Positions 13,135 to 24,356 of a stretch of DNA of 64,000 nucleotides are shown in pieces. The stretch comes from Eutypella sp. D-1. Its lineage: Eukaryota > Ascomycota > Sordariomycetes > Xylariales > Diatrypaceae. Positions within the stretch are counted from its first letter, which is position 1; every line of letters starts with the position of its first letter. Position numbers and translations under genes: made by a program. The stretch is from NCBI GenBank assembly GCA_023313575.1, contig JAJTTP010000006.1:1736001-1800000 (forward strand), read 5' to 3'. The notes under the pieces are model-generated. The model saw nothing but the letters and a program-made list of their open reading frames with translations, did not search any database and was not told where the DNA came from.

Positions 13135-16074
13135 ATGCCTCGCGTGTCATCTTCGACAAAGAGACAGCAGGGCGCCTCGCAGCAGCAACATAATCGTGAT
13201 ACTAGACATGAGAATGGTCTAGTCGGTCCGGGAAAGCGCATCGTCAAACAAAAAACTCAGGCTTCTTTGAACGGAAACGCTGTCGCCAAGCCAACAGCTG
13301 ACGATGCCGCCGCTTCCCCGCCCATTCCCTCTACGCCGCCCCCGATTCCAGTCACAAACGCCTATTCCAAGTTCCCCCCAGCCACTCCCGAGATGTCTGT
13401 CGAACACAGGTCCGCCGACCCTTTGAGGAGGACCTCTCTCGGCGGCTACTCCGAGTCCTCTTCTGACTCCTTCAACAACCCCTCTCAACTCGGAAATGGT
13501 GCCGTCCACGAGACTCATAGGCGGATCGATGTGAACGCGACCAAGAATTCCAACGTCCATCGTGACCCCGGTCCTCTCGACTTCGCTCTCACTGTCCTCC
13601 GGTCTTGTCCTCTGCAAGATACTATTGCTATTCTCATCATCTTGATGCAAATCCCCCCCATCGCGTTATCAGGGATTTATATGCTGTTTACCCTCCTAAC
13701 CTTTGTCACTACCAGTAGTGGCCTAACTCTTAGTGACGTGTTCGAATGGAATCTTGGTGCCCCTTCTCTGGCGACGGTTATCTGTGTCGACGGCATGGTA
13801 CTCCTCATATGGTTATTCCTTTGGGGCCCCATACAACATATTATCCTCGATCTTGCGCAGATGGTTATCGCACTTGGTTTGGGCGGCGGGTCGAGTAGCG
13901 GGTCGAGCTCGAAGGACGGAGGGTCTATGAAAAACTCTCTTATCTGTCTCAGCATGATCCTGCTCTCCCACGGTCTACGCCACACTAAGATGAAATACTC
14001 TCCCATCGGATACCTTCTAGGTTCCAGTCGCTTCATATCGACTGACTTGGACGATCCGCTCGAGTCGTTAGATTCCATCAGAGGCTACGATAAGGTGCAG
14101 TCAGGATGGTTGGGTTGGCTCAGGAGTTTATTAGCGATACACATTCTTACGCAAGGTTTGGTTAAGTATATACGCGATTGGTACTTGCGGCGGGAGAGGC
14201 GCGATAGTCTGGCTCAGAACACTGCCGACCCCGAAGCTGGAAAAAGCTACGTGGTTGATGTCGACGGTGGGTTATTGACGCCGGACAACGATGCCACTGC
14301 CCTGCAAAACTCAAATGCGTTAACTACAAAAAAGAAAAGAAAACAAAGTGCACAGATCAGGACTCGCCAGCCACTTTGGGCTGCTTTGGCGAGTACCAAG
14401 ATTGTTGTTGTGAAGGAATATGAACTTACTCATGCCGCATCCGAATCTGCCGGCTCGAATGCCACCGACATTCATAACTTGGGGAACGCCCCGTTCAATA
14501 CTCAGCCTGGACAGATTTGGATATCTTACGTCGGGTGCGATGAAGTGTGCTTTAACACCAGTCACTTCCCTCCCCATTCTGCGACTGATGCGCAGTCGGA
14601 GAACCCGAGGATCGATCCTAGTAAGCCGTTCTACGTCAGGGTGAACAATGCTGTTTGGCAGCCCACGCGGATGACGCGGATCGAGGATTCCAACGACGGC
14701 GGGGAAGGGTTTCGATGGAGTGGTGATGTCTACGGCTTGACTCCCATGTCAAATTACGAGTGCGAGTTTGTCAGTACTCTGACACACGAGGTCATCTTCT
14801 CGACGAGTGTTAGGACCACTCAGGCCAAGTCTACGGACGTCGACGCCGCTACATCGAAAACCCCCAGCAAACGTTCGCTGCGTCCAGATTCGCCGATCAC
14901 GACCCTAAGGACCTCCATCGCTGCTGCCGAAAGCAAGTTGGCGGAAGAGAAGTCTCGGCAGAAAGCCCTACGGAAGGAGTTCCACCGCAAGACGAACGCC
15001 ATGAAGAAGGAAAACGAGAAATTGTCTGCCGCGGTTCAGTCGGCTGGTACGGGTGACGACAAGCTGCGTCAGAAGATACAGCAGAACTTGACGCAGCAGA
15101 AGCAGGCCGATCAGGCCATCGCTAACCTGGAGGCGGAACTGAAGGAGTTTGAGGCGGTGCCGGAGACTTTGAAAGCTGCCTGGAAATCCAAGCAGTCGCT
15201 TTGGAACAACGAGAAGGCCAAGTATGACGGGGCCGTCGCCGCGTTCAAGAGCTTCAAGTCGTCGGTCGATGACGATATCAAGACGCTCGAGGAGGAGAGG
15301 ACAAGTCTTCAGACCAAGCGTAACAAGCTCAGCAACCGCATTGCCAAGGTCGAGGGCGAGCACGCCCGCATTGCTGATGCCAACGCCCGTGGGCTCAACG
15401 AGGCTGAGCGGAGACGCCAGGCAAGGGAGAACTACGAGAAGGACATTGCGACAGTGGAACGGGACCTCATCGAGAAGATTAACGAAAACGATGCTCGTAT
15501 CTATAAGAAGGATCAGGGTAATCTCGCCATGAAGAATGAATTGGATACTTTCCACAGTCAGCAACAGGCGGCCTATGCTTATGCGGCATCGCTTGACTTC
15601 AATGCTGAGACCAATTCTCACTTCTCTCCGTCCGCGCCCCCCGCACAGCTACAGCCGAATGTTACCCTGCCTCCCGCTTTCGATTCAACGACCGCTTGGA
15701 ACAACAGCCTTTACACCTCGTCGCTCTGGGGGCCCTCACCTCTCGCCCCGCCATTCATGCCGCAGGCCGCGCCTCATCCGCCTCACCCGCCCAGGAAGGC
15801 TAGGGGCCGCTCCTCGTCGATGCTTAGTGACGTATCCGGCTTCACGCAGAGCAGCGCTACGGACGACGAGATTGATGCCGGATTCGGGGTGCCGAGCAAG
15901 CAGCCGGGTGCTCCGTTCCGGCCGCCCCCGGGCTTCGAGTTCTCTCCCATCTCCCGACAGTTGAACCGGGGCAACGGTGCAGCAAGGAGCGACGGCGGCA
16001 GTAGTAGCGCTGGCGTTAGCGACGGGAGCGGCAGTGGCGTTGCGAGGGGTTCGATGAGCCCATCGCCTCGTTAA
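13135..16074 (+). CDS. acrB: AcrB-like ubiquitination-network membrane protein
   Basis: Single-exon gene for 979 residues. It resembles Aspergillus nidulans AcrB, a membrane coiled-coil protein identified through genetic interaction with the CreB/CreC deubiquitination network and affecting acriflavine resistance and carbon-source use (established for AcrB; function here is inferred). The first ATG gives the N-terminus MPRVSSSTKRQQG; the frame is open 36 codons further 5' but without ATG. Hydrophobic segments lie near residues 162-190, 211-231 and 235-250, as expected for an integral membrane protein. A long charged coiled coil covers about 588-805 (for example AAAESKLAEEKSRQKALRKE). The C-terminus is Pro/Ser/Gly-rich and probably disordered. 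Upstream is a very long repeat-rich leader. The identification rests on remembered architecture and N-terminal resemblance, not on an alignment. Confidence 0.84.
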   Translation: MPRVSSSTKRQQGASQQQHNRDTRHENGLVGPGKRIVKQKTQASLNGNAVAKPTADDAAASPPIPSTPPPIPVTNAYSKFPPATPEMSVEHRSADPLRRTSLGGYSESSSDSFNNPSQLGNGAVHETHRRIDVNATKNSNVHRDPGPLDFALTVLRSCPLQDTIAILIILMQIPPIALSGIYMLFTLLTFVTTSSGLTLSDVFEWNLGAPSLATVICVDGMVLLIWLFLWGPIQHIILDLAQMVIALGLGGGSSSGSSSKDGGSMKNSLICLSMILLSHGLRHTKMKYSPIGYLLGSSRFISTDLDDPLESLDSIRGYDKVQSGWLGWLRSLLAIHILTQGLVKYIRDWYLRRERRDSLAQNTADPEAGKSYVVDVDGGLLTPDNDATALQNSNALTTKKKRKQSAQIRTRQPLWAALASTKIVVVKEYELTHAASESAGSNATDIHNLGNAPFNTQPGQIWISYVGCDEVCFNTSHFPPHSATDAQSENPRIDPSKPFYVRVNNAVWQPTRMTRIEDSNDGGEGFRWSGDVYGLTPMSNYECEFVSTLTHEVIFSTSVRTTQAKSTDVDAATSKTPSKRSLRPDSPITTLRTSIAAAESKLAEEKSRQKALRKEFHRKTNAMKKENEKLSAAVQSAGTGDDKLRQKIQQNLTQQKQADQAIANLEAELKEFEAVPETLKAAWKSKQSLWNNEKAKYDGAVAAFKSFKSSVDDDIKTLEEERTSLQTKRNKLSNRIAKVEGEHARIADANARGLNEAERRRQARENYEKDIATVERDLIEKINENDARIYKKDQGNLAMKNELDTFHSQQQAAYAYAASLDFNAETNSHFSPSAPPAQLQPNVTLPPAFDSTTAWNNSLYTSSLWGPSPLAPPFMPQAAPHPPHPPRKARGRSSSMLSDVSGFTQSSATDDEIDAGFGVPSKQPGAPFRPPPGFEFSPISRQLNRGNGAARSDGGSSSAGVSDGSGSGVARGSMSPSPR

Positions 16075-17029
16075 CTTTTCCCCCGTCGATCCGACTCACC
16101 TCCCCCTCTTTCCACTCATGGATCGGTATCCCGGTAGGAAACTTCTGGTGGACTCTCGATTCGACTTCTTTCGTCTAGGTAGCTAGCTAGGACCTCCGTC
16201 ATAACCGACCCAACCCCGCCGACAGATTCTGTCTGTCTGGACGGCTGAGCCGGTAGATTGGATGAGGCAAATTAAAAAGTTCATTTTCTATTCTTTGCAA
16301 TGCAGCGGCCTCTGCGGCCCTTTTTCCTGACGTGTAGATCTTGATATACCTCAGTACCAGTGCTCGTGCTCGTATCGCAGAAATGCGGTAGGCTAATAAT
16401 GTAAGCAGAAACAACCTCAGCCGCCCGGAATAAATTCGTATCCTATTGTAGGCTTAAAAACCTGGACACAAATGGTGACAAGAGGCGTCCATAGTGTAGC
16501 GTACGTAACGGTCACTTATGATTACATCGATATTCGAAAAAGTGCAACCCACAAAAAGGAATAACCCCAGTGATTACATAAACGTTTGACTTAAAAGGTA
16601 TCCTATGAAAACTTGACCCTCGCATTAGTCAAGGTTGTACTTTGTCATAGACTTTTACCCCTGAACCCCTGCTCTAAGCCCGAACCTCGGAACGTCTGCC
16701 TAATAAAAGGGCCATGTTTGTAAACCCAGGACCACGGACACATCACCGTGCATATATTATTGTTCACTTCCCGTTCAATCTACTCCACGCCCTTTCTCTT
16801 CTCAAACACTTGCGAGGACACGCAGCACAGAGAACTTCTTTAGCTGGTTGTGGAAGCTCCCTTGGTAGCGGTAGTTTCTTCAATAGGGCTAAAAGGCAGG
16901 CTCGTTCCCGGCCTTCTGGGACGCTTGCTGGATGTGCCAGCAGCAGCGTAGTATCTTTATAGCCTTCTTTGACTCATAGCAAAAGCCTCTGGTTATTGTC
17001 TCCTACTGGCTATCTGTCATTAATCGACA
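16075..17029. other. Intergenic between acrB and the acyltransferase gene
   Basis: Contains the acrB 3' end and the promoter of the downstream acyltransferase gene. An A/T-rich TAATAAAAG at about 16701 is a weak TATA candidate, roughly 330 bp before the ATG. The open frames here are short and without family features. Confidence 0.55.
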
Positions 17030-18779
17030 ATGTCGGAAACCGCACGAGTTGTCGTCCGCCCAGTTGGCTCGGCGTAAGCACTACCTCCCTAGAGCTACTT
17101 AGTTAGCTACCTATCCGGAATTTGGAAGGAAGCACACTCAACGTGTAAGTATTAATGGGACATAGGGCTAAACGTCAAGGTGGAACAGGACGAAACTGAA
17201 CACGAGCCGCCACAGCCTCGGCTTGTACCGCTGCGTGGTCTGCACCGCGCGGTACGTGGTCCCGTGGACGAGCGGGGAGCCGACCTCCTCGCTCCAGACG
17301 GCCGTCGAGCATGCTCTCGCGGCGGTGGTAATGCGGCACGGGATCCTGCGCGTCGGCATAGCCGGCGAAGACGAGCCAGAGCCCGTCTTCACGTATCTCA
17401 AGACTATCGACTTACGCGAGATGATCGAGTGGAAGCAGTTGCCCGGATCCGGCTCCGACGGCGACGGCGATGACGAATACGTGCGCGCCCTGCTGCGCTC
17501 GACGGAGGAGCGGCATGATATGCTCTGGGAAGACCTGCCGAGGAGGCCCGGGTGGAAACTCATCGTGCACCACGCGCGACAGGACGGCGGGCGGGACGCC
17601 CACGGGCGCGTGAACCTCGACATCTCCCTCGCCTTCCACCACGCGTACGCGGACGGGCAGAGCGTCTACATCTTCCACCGGGACCTGCTGCGGGCGCTGA
17701 ACTCTACTCGGGACGAAGAAGGCGGCGTCGCCCCGCCGGCAGAACTGCAGGACCACGTGCTACACCTGGCGAAACCGCCGACGATACCGCCGCCCTTCGA
17801 GACCCTCGTGCCGTTCACCACGTCGTGGGGCTTCCTCCTGCGTCTCGTGTGGTGGGAGGTTGTGTGGAAGAATCTAGCGCCGGCGTGGGCGCGGCGGGAG
17901 CCGCGGCCGGAAACCCTACCGTGGACGGGCGGACCCGTAGACCCGGAGCCGCACCGCGCGCGGCTGCGACTGGTGCGTGCGGCGCCCGACGCCGTGGACG
18001 CTCTCCTCGCCGCTTGCCGCGCCCGCCGCACCACCCTCACCCCGCTCCTGCACGCCCTCGCCCTCGCCTCCCTCGCTGCCCGCCTCCCTGCCCACGAAGC
18101 TCCCGCCTTCGTCCTCAACACCGCGATCAACATGCGGCGCTTCGCGAAGGCTGCGTCGGACCTCCAGCAGCCGCAGCAGCAGCAGCAGTCCTTCGATCCC
18201 GATAACGACCTCCACTGCCTCGTCACATCTCACCCGTACCTCGCGGACGCGGCGATCGTCTCCGCGCTCCGGTCCGCCGCCGCGACGAAGAAGGCGGGAG
18301 AAGAGGACGCGGACCGCGAGGAGGTCCTATGGAAAACGGCGGCCGGGATAGGCGAGGACCTGCGGGCCAAGATGGCGACGCTGCCGCGCAACGACATCGT
18401 GGGCCTGGCGGGCATGGTGTCGGACTGGCGAGCGCGCTGGGCGGGGCAGTTCGGCAAGCGCAAGGAGAGGACCTGGGAGTGCAGCAATGCGGGGAGCATG
18501 CGCGCGTCGGACGCTAACCTCCGCCGGGGCGACGACGATGACGACGGCGGCAAGCAGGGCTGGCGCATCGAGAGGGTCCTCTTCTCGCAGGGCGCAACCC
18601 CCGTCGGAGGCACCTTCGCCCTCAACGTTGCCGGCGTCGAGGGCCGCGGAATCTGCATCGTCGTCAACTGGCAGGACACCAACGTCGACGACGCCGTGAT
18701 GGAAGGCCTCGTCGCTGACCTCCAGAGGTGGATCGATGCCTTCGGTGCCACGGGCAGGTTCGGTGCGTTCGACGGGTGA
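17030..18779 (+). CDS. Alcohol acetyltransferase-like acyltransferase (AATase family)
   Basis: Two-exon gene (17030-17073, 17180-18779; intron 106 bp, GTAAGC...AAG) for 547 residues. The splice joins the N-terminal RVVVRPVGSA to WNRTKLNTSRHSLGLYRC, restoring the usual start of yeast Atf1/Atf2-type alcohol O-acetyltransferases and related CoA-dependent acyltransferases. The catalytic HxxxD-type motif is visible as FHHAYADG near residue 168. A later stretch, GKRKERTWECSNAG, matches the conserved region before the C-terminal half. The enzyme would transfer an acyl group, probably acetyl, from acyl-CoA to an alcohol or related nucleophile; the substrate is unknown. The coding sequence is strikingly GC-rich with long Ala/Arg-rich overlapping frames on both strands, which are shadows. 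A Gln run lies near residue 350. The nearest downstream gene is an MFS exporter 2.65 kb away; a functional link is only a guess. Confidence 0.84.
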
Positions 18780-19298
18780 GTCGGTTCATCTCATACCGTA
18801 GAATGCCTGCGGGCTTGTGCATGTTGGTTTGGTGGAAGGGCATGATTCTACATAATGTTTAATAGCACACTCGAATATTAGAGCGTGTCTCATTTACAGG
18901 TAGTAGTTGCGCTGTAGAAACTAGAATCATGACGGTATCATAATGCAATTACAAGCAAGTCTGTATTATAGCGGTGACGGAAGCCCACGAGGGCTCTCAC
19001 TCGCTTCGCTCTTTATAGATACTATATCTAAGCTGGTTTTCTTGGGCGAGGCTGTCCTCCCAGAGGCTCACTAACTAGAAGTCGGACAACATTCACCCCA
19101 GGCCATCAAGGTGCGTCAACGCCGGTTCCGCATCCTAGCGAGCGTTCAGCTTTAGCCTCGGGACTCTCCGTACGAAGGTGACTTCGACCAATAGACCTTG
19201 GCGGGCTCACTCGGAAGTCGCCTGTGCCGTCTCCAAGGCTCTCTGTTAACCTTACGTCCATCTTGACTGCTATGCGATCGACCAGTCTCAGTACGTGT

Positions 19299-19319
19299 GC
19301 TGTTGGCTACGCCAACAGC
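19299..19319. other. Perfect 9-bp inverted repeat (hairpin)
   Basis: GCTGTTGGC, a 3-nt loop TAC, then GCCAACAGC. The stem is perfect and GC-rich. It lies in non-coding sequence between the acyltransferase and MFS genes. It is not followed by a T tract, so a terminator role is not supported. Confidence 0.85.
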
Positions 19320-21270
19320 CGGGCGGAGCTGCGAGTCGTTTCCGCTTGCCTGTTGATAGTTGATTGTGATACGTAACTATATACTTGAAGCCTGCGCCAT
19401 AAAACCCTCACTACGATCCAATCGTCTCGGCCTGGCGGCTAAAATAGCTTGCTCGTAGAGCGCGCGTGCCTTAGGCGCTTTCTCCTGCCGGTCCTTAAAA
19501 TGGGGGAGTCTTTCACTTCTTTCACCACCCTCAGTTCCAAGACCCTAGGCTACCCGCGCCACCTTCTTAACTTTAGGAACTCCTTAAACACGTTAGGTTA
19601 TCATGCTTGTAACATGGTCTTTGCTAAATGAGCTTGTTTGAGCTTACGTTTAAGGATCAAGAAAAGGTCAGTTAATTCGGGGTGGTCATGAGGCAGGCGG
19701 AATATTATCCAACAAGGTGTACGTGAAGAGGAAAGGAGACTTTTATGTGGGCTCTCGATCAGTCCTTGCTCGATCTAGATATATTTGACGACAACTTGCT
19801 CGATGCCGTCACTAACGGCAATTAGCCGGCTGCTTCCCGGCCGCTAAGTTTTTAAAGTGAAGGTATATCGAAACAAATATCCCCTCTTCCCTATAGAAGA
19901 ATGAGAAAGAAGTTGAGTTCGACTCGCCTGTGGTCAACGCATACTCAAGATGCTGCATTCACCCTTTGTATCAACAACCCTCCAGAAAACACAACAATAC
20001 GGTAATTCCCTGATTACTGTAGACTGTGTGCCTAAATCATACAATCGTTCTCATTTCTCACTGTTGGTCCGCCACATCGGTATCTCACATTAGCTCTAAC
20101 TGTCATGATCTGGCACGACCCAGGATTGCTATACCTTGGGGTGGATATATTGGAGGTTGATGCCTCCTGTCAACGGAGAGCTAACTTAGCGTGTTCATAT
20201 GATGCCGTTCACAGTATCTTGCGGCAGATGTGGGGGTACTACTCGCTAAATTATACTCAAGAGGCACTTAGCCGCGTTTATGATTTCAGAAGGACAAGCT
20301 CTAGTTAAACACGAGTCGAAAATTTAGGGATAATAGGGAATGCCAAGGCGCCAGTATCTGCATACCTACGTATATCCAGTGTCTGCTACCGCGAAAGAAA
20401 AAAAATAGCAATGCAATATCCACCAGAATCAAGCTTATACTGATAATCTTAAATGGTAATAAAAGTGAATAAAAAGGTTTCTCAACGTCTTTCTCAACGG
20501 CACTGAAATAGGATTTCGGGATTCCGTGGTTGCAGATGTCAGCAATAGCCATGCCACAGCTTACCCCTGCTGCCCCTGGATGACCCAGACGACAAAGGCG
20601 TGCCAGAAGAGGCGATAGGCGGGCCGAGTCCGAGAGCCGGGGATCCACCCAGGTTTAGAACTCGTCCAATCGATGAGACCCAGCGATCCCAGTATTATCT
20701 AAGAGCTGAAAACTCGGCCGCCCTGAAGCGATTAGGCTGAAAATCACCAGATTAGCTTACAGAATTCCCCGTTCCCAGTGGAACCCACCCTTACCTGTCC
20801 GGATTTCATGCCGGGAGACCAACTCCGGAGTCGGACTTCATTGATTTTGTCCTCACTAGGCATGTAACAACAACATACTCATGGTTCGTATCGTACAACG
20901 TTGTGATGGTACTCGTCCAGTTTTCTGGATCGCGAGAGCACTGAAACATGGCACTTAGTTCAGAGGAAAGACTAGAATCGCTGGTTTATTGAGTTTAGTC
21001 GCTATAAGCTAAAATGCCTGACTTATTTCCAGTAGCACGAGAGTCATCGCAACTTATACGTAAAACAAACCTATAGACGCAGCCTGGAGTTTTAGCGTTG
21101 TCTTTGCTGTTAGAGTTAGATGATCAGATAAGACAAGATCGCAGGCTAAACTGTTCGTGAGCTTCCATGAAGAATATCCGCTTAGCAGTTGCCCATGTAA
21201 TATGTACATGGTCGATGTATCTCGTAGACGTACGGAATTCATTGCCGGGGAACAAGGGAGGGACGGCCCC

Positions 21271-21280
21271 TACATATATA
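21271..21280 (+). promoter_or_regulatory. TATA-like element of the MFS gene
   Basis: TACATATATA about 150 bp before the ATG of the MFS gene. Its distance is reasonable for a fungal TATA box, but no transcript evidence is available. Confidence 0.35.
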
Positions 21281-21429
21281 TGAACTTGGGATCCCCTTTA
21301 GTATGTCCATATCGTGCAAGCATTACGTAGTCGCTGGAAGTCCCGCCTAGACTTTATATCTCCAGATTCCTTCGTAGCAGCTTTCACCATCTCGAGACAG
21401 CAACAGACAGCACACCCAAGTCAATAGAC

Positions 21430-23868
21430 ATGAATGAAGCAACGCATGAGAAGCAGGACTCGGGCCAACCGCCATCCTCGTCAGAGGAGGCTTCGAGGCC
21501 CGCGAGTGCTGAAGTAGACATGAAAGAGGATACGCAGTATATCACGGGCGCGAAGCTCACGGCCGCGATGGCGAGCGTCTCGATCGTGATGCTTATTGCC
21601 ATGATCGACCTGTCTATCATCACCACAGTAAGGAGACCTCATGTCTACCGTCCATTCACGGCAGAATATTGACGCTATGACGACAGGCCATCCCCCAGAT
21701 CACGAGCGACTTCCACCGTCTGGAGGATATTGGTTGGTACGTCGGCGCGTACATGCTTGCCAGGTTAGTGGAATTTCCTCAAATATCTTGATTACTTATC
21801 ATGGTCTACTTAGCTTACTCTTCCGTTCGCATTTTACAGCGCCTCTCTTCAACCACTGAGCGGAAAGTTATATACCTATATTAGCACGAAGGCGAGTAAT
21901 CGCTCTGTTTCGGCAGCTCTTCAGCCGCCAAGGTGGGATGAAAGAGAAAAAGAACACTCTGAGAACTGACATCTCTGTCTTCCCTAGTGGGTGTACATCG
22001 TCTTCCTTGCCGTCTTCGAGGTCGGTTCGTTGATATGCGCCGTTGCTACCTCCTCCTCTATGTTTATCGTCGGACGTTCTATCGCAGGCATTGGGTGCTC
22101 CGGTCTTGCGAACGGTAGTCTGACGATCATCGCGGGAGCTGTGCCGCTCATCAAGCGTCCCTGTAAGCTTCAACGCCACCTAACATGGGATGATCGCGTT
22201 GAGACGGGATAACTAATCGTAATCGACTGCAGTGTACCAAGGTACTATGATGGGACGTAAGTTGCTACCCCCCGATGAACCTAAAGACAAACACATAGAT
22301 CATATAATCGAAGACTAACAATGACTACAGTGGGACAGATCGGGGTCATCCTAGGACCACTCCTCGGCGGTTTGTTTACGGAATACGTAACATGGCGGTG
22401 GTGTAAGTCTCCCGGATCCCTTGAGTCTCGGGTCGCTTGAGCCACGAAGTACTGCCACGAACTAACTCGAGCATTCTCGAATCAGGTTTCTATATCAACC
22501 TCCCCCTCGGCGGACTAGCGGCGCTCCTGCTCATCCTTATCCACATACCGGACCAGATCGTGAAGCAGCCCCTCACCTGGCGACTCCTGCGGGAGCTGGT
22601 ACCACGGCTCGACCTGCCGGGGTTTGCGCTGTTCGCGCCGGCGGCCATCATGTTCCTGATGGCGCTGCAGCTCGGGGCGGAGGCGGCGGTGGGATGGGGC
22701 GCGCGGCGGGTGATCGGGCTGTTTTGCGGAGCCGGGGTCGCAGCTGTGCTCTTCGTGCTTTGGGAGCGCCGCGTCGGCGACGAGGCCATGATCCCGGGCT
22801 CCATCATACGGCGTCGCGTCGTCTGGGCCTCGGGCCTCCACTTCGGCCTCCTCTCCTTCGCCACCTCCTGCGGTAGCAACTTCCTCCCCATCTACTTCCA
22901 GGCCGTTGGCGGCGTGAGTCCCACCATGAGCGGCGTCTATATGCTCGCTTCCATCCTGAGCCAGCTCCTTTTCATTGTCATTTCGGGTGCCCTGGGTATG
23001 TATAACCCCTTCCAATATTCCCCTTTTCTCTAAATGCTCCCTCGTTAAACGATAAGGCTGTTCATCCAGCGCAGAGGATGAGTGAAGCTAATTGGCATTT
23101 CCTGCAGTCACAAAGTTTGGCTACTATATTCCCTGGGCTTTCTTTGCAGGTGCAGGAACGACTATTGGCGGTGGCCTGATGACGACCTTCACCCCTTGGA
23201 CGAGCCTCGGGAGAAAGATCGGCTATCAGATCGTCTACGGGACGCGTGGCGCCGGGCTGCAGATGGTTCGTCGAATTTCTTTTTCTTCTTTTTGTATTTG
23301 CTATTTTGCTACCTAGTCCACATTCCCCCCACATACTTTCTTATATGCCCCACTATGGGGTCGGCTATACTTTAAGAGTCGATGAGCCCGCGAACACAAC
23401 TGACGAGCAGCACCTTCGCAGGGCATAGTCGCAGTGCAGAGCGCGCTGCCGCCGTCGCAGAGCGCGATCGGCATCAGCGTGCTGGTGTTCTGCCAGAACA
23501 TCATGAGCTCGGTGTTCATCACGGTGGCCAACACCGTGTTCCAGACGAGCCTGGCGCGGGAAGTCGTGCAGCTGGCGCCATCGATCAGCCCCGCGGCAGC
23601 CGCGGCGGCGGGCAGCAGCGGAGAAGCCGTGCGCGCACTGGCGCCGCCCGGTAGCGAGCTCGAAGGTCTCCTGCTCGCGTTCTCCAGGGCCGTAGGCTCC
23701 ACTTTCTACATGGTCGTCGCCTCGGGAATCGTCGTCTGCGCCGCGTCACTGGGCATGGGGTGGGTCGATCTCAGGAAGAAGAAGGAAGACGAGGGGGGTG
23801 GTGCTGTAATGGAGAAGGAGAAGGAGAAGGAGAAGGCAAATGGGGAGGGGAATGATGGAGCTGTCTGA
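21430..23868 (+). CDS. MFS drug:H+ antiporter, DHA2 (14-TM) type, nine exons
   Basis: Plasma- or vacuolar-membrane exporter of 570 residues. Exons: 21430-21627, 21687-21763, 21840-21891, 21988-22162, 22233-22256, 22331-22402, 22486-22995, 23108-23265 and 23422-23868. All phases fit, and the joined protein reads continuously as an MFS carrier. Visible signatures are the TM1 region with [18 protein letters not shown], the [10 protein letters not shown] loop, the [15 protein letters not shown] segment, the antiporter motif [13 protein letters not shown], and [13 protein letters not shown] before the large hydrophobic second half. This arrangement is typical of fungal toxin/drug efflux pumps; the cargo is unknown. 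The N-terminus (about 45 residues) is acidic and cytosolic; the C-terminus is a charged Lys/Glu tail. Exon 5 is only 24 nt, and intron 3 uses a GC donor (AAG/GCGAGT). No regulator or biosynthetic enzyme is adjacent. Confidence 0.93.
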
Positions 23869-24094
23869 TCGACCCATGATAGACTGAACTCGTTAGATGA
23901 TGCATATCCAAGAAGGTCCACATGGTGAGTACATAGACAGGTAGATTTAGATATGTAGACTGCATACGTAATGTAATTCAGAGATGGGCTTCGAAAATTT
24001 GATCCTTACAAGATGTAGGGGTATAACGGGCAAAGCTCTATACCTTCACTTTTCAGTGTTGTCAGAGAGTTCTCCATGTATATGACTCAGGGGT

Positions 24095-24356
24095 GTTCAG
24101 GGGTACTCAGGGATGACGATCAATTGGGCCTGAAACACATTGAATTGAACCACCCGATGCTGCAGTTGTCTAGCATCTGGTTTGCGAATGAAGCCATACA
24201 GAGGCCATACAGAGGCCATACAGATGAAAAACTGCGAATACACCTCATCACAACACCTCATCACACTTTGAGCCCATATTTCCCGCCCTGCCGTGTAAAA
24301 AACGTGGCAGCGTGGATGGGGTGTTATTGGAAGGCTTGGCATTGAACCCCTGAATG
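24095..24356. mobile_element. Possible MITE-like remnant with imperfect terminal repeats
   Basis: Two inverted copies of TTCAGGGGT bound a 262-bp stretch (left arm from 24095, right arm ending at 24356). No transposase and no clear target-site duplication are seen, so this may be chance. Confidence 0.2.
24193..24224. repeat. 11-bp tandem repeat, nearly three units
   Basis: GCCATACAGAG is repeated head to tail, two full copies and ten bases of a third. Confidence 0.9.

Larger units (their letters stand above)
18780..21429. other. Intergenic with possible repeat remnants
   Basis: No gene recognised. Around 18980-19640 the sequence has a texture unlike the flanks: a perfect hairpin (listed separately) and a minus-strand frame without stops for about 90 codons (about 19106-19375) but with no ATG. 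This could be a decayed mobile element, but no terminal repeats or known domains were found. The last 200 bp should hold the MFS gene promoter. Confidence 0.45.

Noticed and set aside
14968..15621. 217-codon minus frame inside acrB
   Set aside because: It is the antisense shadow of the acrB coiled-coil region, whose Lys/Glu-rich codons rarely give antisense stops.
17552..18351. Several long Arg/Pro/Ala-rich frames overlapping the acyltransferase gene
   Set aside because: They are a by-product of the very high GC content; only the frame with the HxxxD motif and family segments is coherent.
18980..19080. Possible mitochondrial-DNA insertion, because of a minus-strand AGATATAGT resembling a group I intron S element
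   Set aside because: The other conserved group I elements are not visible and the segment is too GC-rich for typical fungal mitochondrial DNA.
17030..23868. Secondary-metabolite gene cluster
   Set aside because: Only an acyltransferase and an exporter are present; there is no polyketide synthase, peptide synthetase, terpene cyclase or cluster regulator beside them.
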